NCBI GenBank assembly: GCA_947034895.1 | Contig: OX344761.1 | Coordinates: 34,732,863 to 34,796,862 of the forward strand | Source of the DNA: Rhytidiadelphus loreus | Taxonomy: Eukaryota; Streptophyta; Bryopsida; Hypnales; Hylocomiaceae | Direction: 5' to 3' | DNA length: 64,000 nucleotides | Part shown: piece after piece, positions 35,426-48,188 of the stretch | Numbering within the stretch: the stretch's first letter is position 1 | Layout of the letters: each line of letters starts with the position of its first letter | The notes under the pieces: model-generated | The model's input: the letters and a program-made list of their open reading frames with translations, nothing else | What the model was told of the DNA's origin: nothing | Database searches by the model: none | Program-made: the position numbers and the translations under genes

Positions 35426-37025
35426 TTTTCAATGCTCAACAAGCAACCCAGGCAAGCAAAAAATTCTTTAAAAATCACTTTTTTTTAAAATAAAAGTTTG
35501 AAATTGGTTAGATTATGGGTTTTTAAGCTTGAAATTGGTTGTTTTACAAACTTGCCAGATATCGTTTCTTGTGATGGATTCAGATTCTTCATAAAGATCT
35601 TTTTCATGGATTGACTCCAAAAGGATATAACTTAGAGGCACAATGGAGTCCTTGGAATGTTTAGAAACATTGAAATGACAAGGTTAACAATTGTATTGGA
35701 TGTGGGGACAAACTACGTAACTGTGGGTAACATCATGATAAGAATTGTCCAATTTTTAGAAAATAGAAGAAAGGGGGTTTGTTTCCGTGTATTCTAGAGA
35801 CCATTCTTTGAATGCATTTGATGTAAGGACAAACTACAAAATTGTAGGTAACATCATGATAAAAATTGCGCACATTTTAGAAGAAGAAAAAAGAGTAGTT
35901 TCCGTGTATTATAGAGACCATACTTTGATTGTATTCGCATATTATAATGGAATAAGGGTATATTGTGTTCAAGCATACAATTCGTGAGCAGTGTAGAATC
36001 CACTACAAAATATAGGACCAGTAGGTACCACTTGAGGGAATAAAAGGCAACTGATGGTAGGTCACATGTCACTGGTGAAAAAATGAAGTTTGCCTTCACA
36101 GCAACAAGGACAGTTGCTATCCTCACATTGCACTTGCTAGGCTTTGAATGCAAATGTTCTTGTATTTGTACACAATAAATGTTACGCACTTTTTTTAGTT
36201 GATCCAGTGTAACTGTTTTTCAGAAATTCTCAATAGTATTGCACATGGAAAAAAAATTGTTGGTTGATTTGTAGGCTTGATTATCGTTGTTGGGCAAAAA
36301 TCCGTGAAAAATTTCAAGCATCTGGCTGCATCTGGCAGCCCCTGAACTAGACAAATAGTAGGAGCACCCATACCTGATCACTTAAGCATCTGTGGAACAG
36401 ATGGTGAGCAGTTGGGAGCGTTTGAAATTTTTCGCGTGGAGGGAGATAGAAAATATTGGGATTGCAAAAATTTCAAAATTTTATATGCAAAACTGAAATT
36501 TTTGTGAATTTTAGAAGGCAAAAAGTGTTCCGAACGTGTACATGACATCTAGAGTCTTGCAATTCCACTCATAGGGGAGACTAGTTACTACTCATGCGTA
36601 CAAATTTCAAAATAATAAATGTTGTAATACATGGCATTTAGCAAATGGTCCTTACAACCTCGCATATTGTGCATGTCATTAAAACTAGACTCTCAAACAT
36701 GATTCACAAAGTAGTTTTGCCTCGAAAATAGCGGTATCTTACAAGTCAAGTACCCATCCCTGGTTGGTAATGGGTACTCCCACCATAGTTACAAGCAAAA
36801 ATCATCAATTTTGCTTGTTTCCATGGTATAAATGTCTACTAAATATTAACTAAGGTGGGTACATCCAAAACCGCCACTTTCTGCTACTGAGGCTATCTAC
36901 TATTATTAAGGTGGTTTCGCACTTGTTGTTAATTAAAGTTTTGGTGTCGTTACAGGGAGCTGGTTAGACACAATGTTCCACTAAGCTTCTTTCGGAGGCA
37001 AGGCTGGGATGTGGGCAGATCAAGA
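35426..37025. other. Gene-free AT-rich spacer
   Basis: No coding sequence recognised. It contains an internal direct repeat: a block at about 35700-35810 with GGACAAACTAC, TAACATCATGATAA and TTTCCGTGTATT recurs at about 35826-35935. A small hairpin (AAGTACCCAT / ATGGGTACT) lies at about 36743-36772. Confidence 0.5.
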
Positions 37026-37586
37026 GTTGCTCCACAACACTATGAAGACCCTATAATTTGCTTTTAATTTGGGTTCAAAATTGATTTTTCCAACAAAGTA
37101 GAATAGAATGAAATAGTACACAAAATTTTCAATATAAAAATTAAACTAATGATGTGGATCTTGTACCACATATTTCATTTCTTGTATGACTTATGCATTT
37201 AAGCCTTATAGCCAATCTTGTATTAAAATTGAAGTGGAAAAAAGCTCTTTATACTAGTGGAATAGTGGTAGGTAAAACAAACCATGTGGAATATGTGAAT
37301 TAGGACAAAAAATAACTCCACTCATGGTTAAGTGGAAACACAAAAATTGTGATAAAAGTGAAGTTCCAAACCTCATTTAAATATAGTAGACCCTATATTT
37401 TTTTTTAAACTTCAAACCAAAAAAAGTTGGGGAATCAAGTACAATTTTATCTCCAAAAATCCATTCAAGATTTCAATACTCTACCTAAAAATTATAAACA
37501 AAATTTAGAGGAGGTGTTTGAAAATGTCTAAAAAAATGTTCCTTCCACCCAACCCCAACTTCTCTAGAATTTGCTTAGAACTCTTA

Positions 37587-38129
37587 AGGTAAACCAGCCC
37601 ATGACAAGCCAAGTGCCTAATACAAACATCTATAAGATGACCCATTACAATTTTCCATCAATGTGTGCCAGGTTTTTTCTAATTAATGTAAGCAAAACTT
37701 CATTAGGTAGGTTGATGGCTAAAATCAATGTTTTGTATGATGGTGGTGGAGATGTTAGAGATTGTTTTAGGAACTTGTCCCTTTCTAGTGTAATTCATTA
37801 CATGAACTAACTGTTTTTATTCCTTTATGTCATGTCCATGTTAGAAAATATTTCAACCATGTTAGGAAATATTGTAACTGCATTGGGTGGTTTGATGACC
37901 ACCATGGGTATAGTTTTTGATGGTTGTGGGATAGTCTAGAGACTGTTTTGAGCCATTTGGCCAGTTCACTTCAAAAATCTGTAACAAATTTCATACTTTT
38001 TCAAAAAAATAAAATTTTAATTGTTCTACCAATTTTTTGTGTTTGCCTTTATATGAAAAAAAAATTCAAAATTTCAAATATGTCAACAAGGAAAACCAAT
38101 CAATCTGCCTGTCATAGGCTCGTTTACCT
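37587..38129. mobile_element. TA-flanked MITE, copy 3 (543 bp), with empty site
   Basis: Left end AGGTAAACCAGCCCATGACA; right end on the other strand AGGTAAACGAGCCTATGACA. TA flanks both sides (37585-37586, 38130-38131). The right arm of the host element has the uninterrupted sequence, read as AACTCTTACATGAGGCTT, exactly where this arm has AACTCTTA, the MITE, then TATATGAGGCTT. That fixes both ends and shows a TA target duplication. Confidence 0.9.
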
Positions 38130-39795
38130 TATATGAGGCTTCAAAATCTCAAGCGGATTTTTAGAAATAAATGTTAGCTTGCTTTTTCCATTTCTTCGAA
38201 TTTAATTTTTTTCTTAAAGGAAATTTTAGAATACTCTACTAACTTCTACTTAAATCCTACAAAAGTTTGGTAGTTTCTTTATACAAACAATGTGCAATTG
38301 CATATTCAATTACATGTACAAATAATTATTCTATAAGAATTTAAGTAGTAATGTTTTTATTGTCAACCCTCCATTGTAGATATTTGTTTCATATATATGT
38401 CTAATGCATAAGTTTTGTCAATCACAACAAAATTTTATTCTAGCAATGAAAAAAAATTGTACTTTTCAAGTACTTAAAAGTTATATGTTTTTAAATTGAT
38501 TTGACAAATACTAACCATTAAAGATATTAGAATCTTGATATGAATATTTTCTAATCATAAATTTGAACATCAAATATAGTGAGAATATCAAAAAGGTTGT
38601 ATAACGTTACATACCATTAATAGTACATGTAGGTTTGGTTTAAATTAACTTTTGGCATTTAGGGAATAAATAATATTTAATTTGCAGTATGTTTAGAAAA
38701 AATAAATGAATTTTTAAAACTAATTAAATAAAAAAAATGTTTTCAAAATGTTAGGAATGGTAAACTCTAAAATTACATAGGATTGAGTACTTTGGAAGAA
38801 AATAACTAAGGACAATGGTGTTAAGTTCTATAAACGTATTCCTTCCAACCCTTCTTTGAAAATTCTCCATTACTAACATTGTACTATATTCAACACTTTT
38901 CAATTTTCTTTACAAAAAATAAAGTCGTTCACAGTTTCACCTCAAATTTCCCTCCCTCCTTGTTTTATTGTTGTTTCAACATTTTGTGCATTATTGTACT
39001 TTTCAAAGTAATTTCACAACTAAAAATTACTCTAAATTTATTTCAAACAATAATGGAATATTATACCATGTTTACCTAATGGTTAAATGTATAAAAAAAG
39101 TTAAGTTGTTTTAATATGTCATCAATAGATAATTAAATTTGAAATTAATACATATTTCATATCTTCTCATAAAAAGTTCCATTTCTTGTAAGATATCCTT
39201 TATGTGATAAGAACTTTGACATGCTTTGACGTCCTACTAAACAAAAAGGATTATTGTATGTATAATATCATCTTTATACAAACCTAGTAAATAAATAAAT
39301 AAGTATTTGCATGACATCCCAATGTTCAAACCCAAAATAATTAGTTTGAGAGAGGAAATAGTTTCCTTTCGCATTCTTAGGTAATTGGAATTTTGGATAT
39401 TGACAAGTTTTTTTTTATCATTATAAAGGTATCAACAAGTGTTTGCAATATATGAAGGGCTGAACAATCGGCATAAGATATTTACCAATATTTTCAAAAT
39501 CCCAATTTTATTTTGATGTAGAATATCAATATGGATTGAAAGTTATGAATTGTAAAAGGGTGTCATTTCCCCACTCAAATCCCAAAGAGCTATCTGTTAC
39601 AAAAGTTGAGAGTAATTTTACTACAAAAAATTAAAATTTGACAATATTCTTGAATTAACATTTCAACATTTCAACTTAAAAGCATGAATCAATTAAAATA
39701 GAATAAACATTTATAAGCACACAATATAGTGACTATTTTTTTATTTTAAAGTCTTAAGAAAATATTGTAAAATATGATTTCAAGAATTCAAGCAG

Positions 39796-39976
39796 GAATA
39801 ATTGTTGATTTAATATTCTACACCACCGTATTGAAAATGTTGAAACAATACCTTTGAATAATTGTTGATTTAATATTCTATACCACCATATTAAAAATGT
39901 TAAAACAATACCTTCGAATAATTATTGATTCAATATTCCTACACCACCATATTCAAATTATTGAAACAATACCTTT
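39796..39976. repeat. 60-bp tandem repeat, 3 copies
   Basis: Units begin GAATAATTGTTGATT at 39796, 39856 and 39916 with increasing divergence. They lie in the non-coding interior of the 3.8-kb element. Confidence 0.88.
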
Positions 39977-40819
39977 GATTTACAACATTGATTCAATATA
40001 ACTTGTGATATTGCTAAGACAACCTTAAGTGTCTACTTTGTGTTTGTCATGTTGTTTCAATAATAATGAAATACTAATTTAAAGTTTTTAAGAATTTAAG
40101 ATGTAACTAGAAACTTAAGAATTGTGTTTTAAGTTGAATTTTAGACTTCATTTGAACATAAGTATAATGGCCTCCTTCTAAAAAAATGGAAATGGAAAAA
40201 TGAGAGAAACAAGCTAACATTTATTTCTAAAAATCCACTTGAGATTTTAAAGCCTCATGTAAGAGTTCTAAACAAATTCTAGAGGGGGTGGAGTAGGATG
40301 GAAGGGACATTTTCAAACACCTCTTCTAAAATTTGTTCATAACTTTTAGGTGGAGTATTGAAATTTCAAATGGATTTTTGGAGATAAAATTGTACTTGAT
40401 TCTCCAACTTTTCTTGGTTTGAAGTTTTTTTGAAAAAATAGTCTACTATGTCTAAATAAGGTCTGGAATTTGAATTATATCACAATTCCTGCGTTTCCAT
40501 TTAACCATGAGTAGAGCTATTTTTTGTCCTAATTCACATATTCTACATGGTTTGTTTCACCCACCACTAGTCCACTAGTATAAAGAGCTTTTTTCCACTC
40601 CAATTTTAATACAAGATTGGCTACAAGGCATAAATGCATATGTCATACAAGAAATGAAATATGTGGCACAAGATCCACATTATTGGTTTAATTTTTATAT
40701 TGAAAGTCTTATGCACTATTTCATTCTATTCTACTTTGTTGGAAAAATCAAATTTGAACCCAAATTAAAAGCAGATTGTAGGGTCCTTAGAGGGATGTGG
40801 AGCAACCCTAGGCATCTAA

Positions 40820-41117
40820 GCAGTCTCGAGTTTGAGGGAGGGCTCCCTTCATCTTGGCCGTTCAGGTGGAGGGACGGTGGAGATGTCACCTAAAACCTAT
40901 GGAGTGGAGCGAGTAGGGTTTAGGCCTAGAACGGAGTGCCATTAGGCGCGGAGTTTTAGTAGTCCTTAGGGTTGACAAAAAGGATTTTAGGGATTAATCA
41001 ACCAAGTATTTTGGATTTTATTGTTAAAAAAAAATTGTTGAACATCCCCTCCATCCCTCCACTTGAACGGCCAAGATGAAGAGATCCCTCCCTCAAACTC
41101 AAGGCTGCATGGAGACA
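40820..41117. repeat. Inverted repeat of about 75 bp with 150-bp spacer
   Basis: Arms at about 40820-40890 and 41036-41117 share, in opposite orientation, GAGTTTGAGGGAGGG, TTCATCTTGGCCGTTCA and GGTGGAGGGA. The repeat abuts the right end of the 3.8-kb element. It is GC-richer than its surroundings. Confidence 0.8.
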
Positions 41118-41621
41118 AGGGGAGAAGCCCTTGATTTGCATGCATCTTAGTCCTGCCCCTCTGAAAGAGGCTTAGTAGAACATCGTGTCTAATCAACCCC
41201 CCATTGTAATGATACCAAAACTTTAATTAACATCAAGTGCATAACCACCTTTAGACTAGTCAAATTTTCACATGTTCTTATTGGCAAGTGAAAGGAGGTT
41301 CCAACGCACCAAAGAACATGGCATTTGGATACTGTATGCAAAAGTTATTAAGGAACAAAGTTTGATTCTAAAAGCTTATCTTCCACATAGGTATAAAACT
41401 GATTTTGGAGATGTACACATAGTGAAGATGGCGCTTTAAGGTCAGTGGCACATTTGGGTGCACCTACCTTACTATGATTGAAAACTTCTGAAAAACTCAT
41501 ACAACATAGGCACTATACAAGAAAATGCCACTTGTACACTGAAGGCCCAAATATTTTCAACATCCTTTAGGAGTAACACATATCAAGAGCAAAAAGGAAG
41601 AAATTGTGATAAGCATCTTAT

Positions 41622-43172
41622 CCCCTAAAGGACCAAGACCTTTTTCTTTGCCCCAAAACACTCAAAGCTACCATTTCTATTGCAAAGAGTAAAAAAATTG
41701 AAAATTGTTTTTCTTGCACATCTAACCATAGGATCTTGTAGTCAAAACAATTTTACATAATTTGTCATTTTGTCCTTTTAATGTTTTTTGTAAGGGTCAA
41801 ATCGTTTTCATTTAGTTGTGAAGATACAAGTTGTCAAATAGTTCACACTAATATGAAAAGGGCTTACAAATTAGATTTGAACAAGGTCAATTTGATCAGA
41901 TTAGAAGGGTGGCAATTTGTCTTAGAATCAATTCAAGCAGTTGATATTCTTCTTCATATATTTCAACAATTTGTCATTTTTCACCAGCCCCATGTACTCA
42001 GTTTTTCTTTTGATGTGTAGATTTTGTGTCTATTACTGTATTATGAATTCCTTCAAGCAATATCAATCTAGTTTTGATGACTAATTGTCTTTGTTGCTTT
42101 GTATGTGTGTGATACCTGGTGTGATTTTTGGTTGTTTTGTTAAATCCAGTGATTGGATTTGGTGGTTTGTTCTTTGGGGTGATTATTTGATAAATCCAAT
42201 GATTGAATTTGGTGTTTATTGGATATCTTGACTTATTGTGTGATTGGTTTATATAATTTGTATTTTATTCATAATCTTTCCCAATCTATGGCAAAATTCC
42301 CTGTGAACAAACCTTTGCTACTATACTACAATAAAATTGACAATCCTATTGGGGTTGTTAATTTTTGCTTCGACAGATCTTACACCTAACTAGTATGAAA
42401 ATGTGTGGATTAAATTTTAAAAACTTTGACCACACAGATTGGAAGATATTTACATTTAAAGTAAAGAAAATAAAAAAAATTCCACAATGCGGGACTAGAT
42501 TATTTGACTTTGAACCTTCTTAACTTAAATTTCTTACTTTGAAGAGTTTTGAAGTTTAAATCTTTGTGGTGGGAAGTTGAGTTGGTTGTCTAGAAAAAAA
42601 AATCAATTAAAAAAAAGTTCATACTTAAAAAAATTGTTAAATAGAATTAGGTACAAGATAGAAGGAAAATCTAAATTATTAATATCCCTAAGATGGAATT
42701 AAAATGCACTAATTCCAAATGAATGGTGAGATTGTTCTAGCAAGAAAAATAAACCACGCGGAAATTTTCTTTTTGAAAAATTGTAAAAATTGCAATCAGA
42801 AATGAATCCTACAAGTTATTTTTCTAAAAAGATGCTTAGATTGCTTGAAAAACAAGATTGTCCATGATGTTCACATCATTTATCCAAATAAAAAGAATCA
42901 AAGCTTTCCATACAGAAAAAAATATACAATCTATGAGAAAAAAAATCAGAAATTCAAATTATTCAAATTTTGAATTTTTTTTTTGTTGCCTTGTTTTGAG
43001 CTTTTTTAGGCATGACCTTGAAGGCAAAAAATGATAAAATATATATTGCCATGAAAATAATCAGTTTTTCTATCTTAAAAAAAAAATTCAAAAAATCAAA
43101 ACAAAAATTGAGACTATAGGTACCTGCCCAAAATCCAATTTGTCCCTTAGAGGGACAATGGTCCTTTAGGAG
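41622..43172. mobile_element. TTAA-type element, longest copy (1.55 kb)
   Basis: Ends are inverted: left CCCCTAAAGGACC, right on the other strand CTCCTAAAGGACC, flanked by TTAT and ATAA (mutated TTAA). Left-part blocks recur at 45600-45710, 54600-54790, 58157-58290 and 61430-61644. Right-part blocks recur at 44815-45000. No transposase frame is seen. The TTAA flank and C-rich ends resemble piggyBac-type elements; this assignment is inference. Confidence 0.6.
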
Positions 43173-44077
43173 ATAAATGGTCTTTGGATTGAGCATCTTT
43201 TTCTAATAGACAAATTTGTTGTATTTCAATGAAGGAATTTCCACCATTGTCCACTAAAAAACATTTTCAAGATACTCTTCAAAATTGGATGAAGCATTGC
43301 AATCCTATATCCTATATTGGTCATCTGATATAATTTGTAAGCCACTTTCTTGCTTTGACAACTTTATGGATCTAATAACTATGAAAAAATGCCTATATCA
43401 AAAATTAATTTAACCCCTACTGTCCCATGTCTCTTTCGGCGGAAAAGGTAGCATATGAGTATAAAATCCATGAGCCCATGAACCTAGGAGTCTATGTTAT
43501 ATCTAGACACATTCTATGGTTATAGATGTCTATGTTAAAGATACCTATGTTATAGACTCTTTCCATATTATAGTGTACCTATAGATGTTATAGGTACATA
43601 TATTGTAAATACCTTCAAATGGTTGTAGGTGCATACCTACAACTAGGTTCAAGAATTATTGGCTCATGTCTCTACACTCAAGTGCTAGCATCATTGCCCT
43701 TTAGGTAACAAAATGGATTTTGGGTAGGCTCCTATTGTCTATTTTTGTTGTTGTTGTTTTAATTTTTTTTCCATAGATGTGGAATTGCTTACATATAATT
43801 TTCATGGTAACGAGACATATGGTTTGGTAGTAAGAGCTTTCTTTTTTCAAAATGAATATCAAGGGGCAAGATAGGCATAGGAACATTCCTTATCTTCCAA
43901 GGAAAGTTGACTCAAGGAAGGCAATGGGTGAAGACATTTGGACTTTGACACAACATAGATATAGAATTTAAGAGCAATTTTTCTCCTTATCCAACAAATA
44001 ATATATTATTGAAAAGGTTTTCAAATTAGACCTATTAAAATTTGCCTTCTAATTCAAAAAATTGCAAATACACAAAG
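43173..44077. other. AT-rich spacer
   Basis: No gene recognised. A TTAACCCCTA junction lies at 43410-43419, another end of the TTAA-type family. Imperfect short repeats around CTATGTTATAGA occur at about 43490-43620. Confidence 0.5.
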
Positions 44078-44155
44078 TGGGGATTGCTATTTTGCGTGCG
44101 CAAAGTGGTGAGCGGTGGGCGGTGAGCATAGGGTCATGAGAATAGAGCGCAAAAA
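44078..44155 (+). repeat. Left terminal inverted repeat of the MULE
   Basis: Begins TGGGGATTGCTATTTTGCG. The purine-rich GTGAGCGGTGGGCGGTGAGC follows, then AGAGCGCAAAAAGTT. It is the reverse complement of the right repeat with scattered mismatches. Confidence 0.75.
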
Positions 44156-44814
44156 GTTGTACTTTTTTCTGCTAAAAGTTAAAGTCAAATAGAGACAAAA
44201 GATAAAAGTAAAAGTAAAAATAAATGTGAAAATAAGAATAATAGTGTAGTGTTAGGGCCCTATAACCATGGAAATTGTTGTGATAATCGAAACTATAGTA
44301 ACCTAGTGATGTAGTAGGAGGTGTTTAAATTATAAATGGAGTAGTCATCAATTTGGGTAGATTATTATGTACCCTATGGCCGTGGGTTGTAAAGGCTTAT
44401 TAAAGCAGAAATTTTTACGTATGGATAAGTTCACAATACGAGTATAGGTCATTTTATCATCATTCTTGTAAAAGTGAAAATATTAATATGTCCGTCAACT
44501 ATCCAAGTAGTAAAGTGCTGCTGTGAAATAGAATTTCAGGGTAGGGTGTATGTGTTCATGAATGCAGACTTAGTTGAGTTGCTTCTAACTATATGGTATT
44601 TCAACTTCCAATTTTTAAAATATGTTTAAGTCTTGCAACTTGTAAAGATTATCTTCTGTGAAATTTGAATTATTAACATTTTGGGAATCCCATCTTCATG
44701 TCCATGTGGGGAGTATGGGTGCATGAGGGAATATGCATGAATGTGATGATAGTGACCAAGGACTAAAGGACCCAGGTAAAATAATGAGATCAGAATAAAC
44801 AAAGCTAAGGTTAA

Positions 44815-45710
44815 CCCCTAAAGGCCCGTTTGTCCCATTAGGGGACAATTTGGGTTCGGGTAGGTTCCTGTGACCTCAATTTGTAGAGAATTTTTTTGGG
44901 ATTTTTTGAGGTTGTGCGGTTCTGCGAGAGATTTGTGGATATATAATTTTTATTTCAATTGGTGCCCGGGAGAAAAAATTATGCCAAAAATAGAGTTCGG
45001 CAGGCAGCATAAAAAAGTCACAAAAAGTCAAAATAAATTTCTTAAATATTTTTCCCCAAATCTATGTCTTTTTGTCTACATTTGAAACTTTGATTCATTC
45101 TATTTGGACTAATAATGAAAAAGTTATGGACAATCTCAGTTTTTCGAGCAATCTAAGCATCTTCTTGAAAAAATAACTTTTAGGATTCATTTTTTAATGC
45201 AAATTTTAAAATTTTCAGAAAAAAATAGTTAGGCAAGGTTGAATTTGCTTTCTAGAACAATCTCGCTGTTGGAATTATGGTATTTCAATTTTGTCTTAGA
45301 GCTATTATCGATTTAGTTATTCCTTCAATCTTGAATCTACTTCTACTTAATAATTTTTTAATGAGTAAAAATTTAGTGTTTTTTTCTTGAATTTTTTTTC
45401 CTAGATTCCCAACTGAAGTATTCAACATATAAACTTAGAAAATCAAAATTAACAATACAAAAAATTTAAGTTAAATAGGTTCAAAGCCCAAAAATCTAGT
45501 CAAGCAAGGTGTGAAAAAACTTGTTTTCTTCACTTTCAATGCAAATATCTTGCAATCTATTTGATCAAAGTTTCTGAAATTTCTTGTGTACATTCTCATA
45601 CTAGATCCTACGGTTATATATGCAAAAAAACACAATTTTTATAGTTTTTTGCTCTTTGCAATAGAAGTGGCAGTTTTGAGTGTGTTTTCATGGAGAAAAG
45701 GCCTCGGGGC
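44815..45710. mobile_element. TTAA-flanked element (896 bp)
   Basis: TTAA lies at 44811-44814 and again at 45711-45714. Ends are CCCCTAAAGGCCC and, on the other strand, GCCCCGAGGCC. The interior matches 60475-61644 block for block (TATAATTTTTATTTCAATTG, TTTGATTCATTC, AATCT.AGCATCTT.TTGAAAA) and, inverted, 41622-43172. Confidence 0.65.
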
Positions 45711-45714
45711 TTAA

Positions 45715-46692
45715 CCCCGCAAGGCCCAGGGCCTTTTTGGGTTTAAAAACATCATTGCTTTTGAAGTGATACAATTCAAAATGTTAGTAAGGTATACAAA
45801 TCTCAACCGTACAATCTTGTAGTGTACATGTTGTAGATGGTGTAAATCAAATTTGAAGTCATTTGATTGTGTAGATTGCAAGATTATAATGTTTTAGTGT
45901 AAAAAAAAGATGCTGAAATTTTCCTAGAAACACATTTGGAGGTGAAATTTGATTTCTAGACCTCCTCAAATGAAGAAAATTTAAACTACAAAGTGATTCA
46001 AAATCAACATTCAAACACATTGGTGAAAAAAAAGCATCATTGAATTGACTCATTGTGTCTGCAAAATGGCATTCAAATGTCAAAAAATAGCAAGAAAAGT
46101 TGCAGGAAAACACATCTAAAGCTGAACCTCCTTCTACTAAAATGCTTCTCAGTCACTCACAATTTTATGGATTAAAATGAAATTTTAGCTACACAAACTA
46201 GACTAGTATGTGAAACTTTTCCAAAAACTTTTATTGCAAACGGACACTATATGAAGAAGAAACAAGCCGCGGAAGTTTGCTGTAGTCCAAAAATGTCGGG
46301 AATTTGAACTTCGAATTGCTCCCAAACCTTCAAAACAACTTGGATTGACATGAAATTTTTTCCACAATAACTAGATTTAAAGGGGAACATAACTCAACAA
46401 TTTTTTTTGAAAAAAAACATTGGATGAATGAGATACAAGTCCCCGAAGTTGCAGCCATCATTAGTAGTTTGGTGAACTCAACTTGAACGTCTGAATTTTG
46501 ATTGGCTTACAAAAATCAGTACATCTTGGATTGATCTAAAAATTTTACCACACAAACTAGAAAAGAGAGCGCAAATTTTCCAATAGTTTTAATTGAATTT
46601 GGACATTGGATGCAAAAGTTACAGCACTTTGAATTGGACTTGAAACTCAGAGAGGCCATTTTTAGGCCCCTTCGCGTTGAGGGGTGAAGGGG
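45715..46692. mobile_element. Adjacent TTAA-flanked element (978 bp)
   Basis: It starts right after the shared TTAA at 45711-45714 with CCCCGCAAGGCCC and ends AAGGGG before TTAA at 46693-46696. It abuts the previous element, as if both used the same target. No coding content is recognised. Confidence 0.5.
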
Positions 46693-46832
46693 TTAATACA
46701 AAGAATAGAATGAAAGAGTGGAAGGAAGAAGAAAACCATTGAAAATTATCATTAGATTCACTGATGTATTTATCCAAAATTCACAAATATATAAGAAATC
46801 TCAAAATTCATATCTTCCAATCACTAGAACTG

Positions 46833-47532
46833 TTAGAACGATGATGAGAGATAATGCATCTCAACAACAACCTCGTCGTCAATGAATCTACGAACTTGGG
46901 GATCAATTTGCCACCGTAGTGATGCCAAACTTGGGGAGGACGCGGCTGCTTGAAGATCTGCAACTTCAGCATCCCATGGAACCATCACGTAGTCTTTCAC
47001 CGGTGAGACAATCATTGCCCTCAGTCTCAAAAATCAGAAATACAATTAGTATGATTATGTAAGTATTGACAAGTAGACTTCACTTGGCAAAATGAAAGAA
47101 ATCCAAAGTTAACTCATTTACTCAATCGGTTCTTCTTCTTCACAAAGCGGATTGGAGGGTCAATATCAATTGCAGGCAACATAGACGCAGATGTAGCCAA
47201 AATCGGCTGAGGAGGCAGAGTCAGATACGGCTTCAACTTCACATCAAAGACTTTGGTGTCTTCCTCGAGGGCAACAATGTGGCGGCCAATTGCCTTGCAT
47301 GCTTGTACAGAATTACTTGAATTCAACAAGAAATTGAGTAAGTTAAAAGTCCCATTTCGACAAAAGTGAAATTATCGAATGTGGCGGCCAATTGCCTTAC
47401 CTGAATCAGGTTTTTTTTGTAGATGCCGAAAAACATCTCACATGCCCGATTTGGACAATTTCTCCAAAACTTATTGGCCTCCAAAGTTTGCAGCCAGTCA
47501 ATGCAGTGGCGCTCCGAAAGCCTAGCCGACAT
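46833..47532 (-). pseudogene. Fragments of a DNA-methylase-like gene inside the MULE
   Basis: Three minus-strand pieces look coding. 47532-47398 reads WLQTLEANKFWRNCPNRACE and ends at an in-phase CAG|GTAAGG donor. 47320-47114 reads SNSVQACKAIGRHIVALEED then KVFDVKLKPYL. 47030-46833 reads KDYVMVPWDAEVADLQAAA. The second piece resembles the last motif of N4/N6-type DNA methylases (SGSTxxACxxxGRxxxxxExD), where the AdoMet-binding acidic residue follows the GRH run. Upstream motifs, including the DPPY-type catalytic site, are not visible. The 5' side of the first piece runs into a GC-rich direct repeat at 47507. I regard it as a truncated captured or element-borne gene; the family match is moderate. 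Confidence 0.4.
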
Positions 47533-47640
47533 CGGCGTCGTTTTTTTGGGCCCGCTCGTTGTTCCCCAAGCAGCCCTCCAAAACCATGGCCAATGTTGGC
47601 TTCATCTTTTGGGGGGCGCTCTCTTCAGCAACTACCGGCA
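47507..47640. repeat. GC-rich direct repeat, copy 1
   Basis: About 134 bases closely matching 48189-48322 in the same orientation. It begins CGCTCCGAAAGCC, includes CCCTCCAAAACCATGGCC and TTCATCTTTTGGGGGGCGCT, and ends near CAGCAACT. It carries the palindromic GCCGACATCGGC. Confidence 0.88.
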
Positions 47641-47697
47641 TTTTACAACAAATTATTTTTGCCCTAACTCTGAGCATCTGGTTTAGGTGATGCAATG

Positions 47698-48170
47698 GAA
47701 GATACTATTCGTCAAAGTGACACAGAAACGGAGGAGCAGGAGTCTTCACAACCGGAAATTGCCGGATTAGGTTTCTAAATTTCTCATTTTGGTGCTGTTT
47801 TTGATGTTGTCCTCCATTTGCTGGCATTGACCGGAGTTGTTTTGATGTTGGTGAACTTGACAAAGGTGTTGAAGGAGAGTATGATAGCAATGTTGGCCGG
47901 CCCATGGATTTGGATTATGATAGTACAGCAGAGATGTCTGTGGAAGAATTGGGAAAGGAGATCGATGCCCAAATTGCAAAAGAGTCCATGAATACAAATG
48001 TGGTGCTCGACCGGCTTTGTTTTAAGCCAAGGAACAAGTCCAAATTAAACATTCCACTCTGCAAGATGAAGCCTTTGGCTGCGGTGCGACCCCATCTCCG
48101 AAACGACGTCATGGCTTTGGGATCGCATTTTATTAGCATGATGTCTGACATCGGCGACGCCTTTGTAGGA
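47698..48170 (+). pseudogene. Coding-like fragment between the two direct repeats
   Basis: On the plus strand a frame at 47698-47770 reads acidic low-complexity protein (SDTETEEQESSQPE). A second open stretch at 47829-48170 reads EYDSNVGRPMDLDYD, MSVEELGKEIDAQIAKES, then KPRNKSKLNIPLCKMK and RPHLRNDVMALGSHFI. The phasing and amino-acid use look like real protein, but both ends are abrupt and no start or stop is in a sensible place. I do not recognise a domain. It may belong to the same gene family as the methylase-like fragments, but it lies on the opposite strand. Confidence 0.35.
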
Positions 48171-48188
48171 TTGTTGTCTGAACGGCCA

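Larger units (their letters stand above)
37026..40806. mobile_element. 3.8-kb element with inverted arms of about 0.6 kb
   Basis: The left arm (37026-37586, continuing at 38130-38195) and the right arm (about 40200-40806) are reverse complements over about 600 bases. Shared blocks include TTGCTCCACA, TTTAATTTGGGTTCA, ACATATTTCATTTCTTGTATGA-like sequence and AAGCTCTTTATACTAGTGG-like sequence. The left arm is interrupted by a MITE (37587-38129). The 2-kb interior is AT-rich with no transposase, so the element is non-autonomous, of foldback or long-TIR Mutator-like type. No target duplication could be fixed. A partial copy of the arm lies at 56556-56840. Confidence 0.8.
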
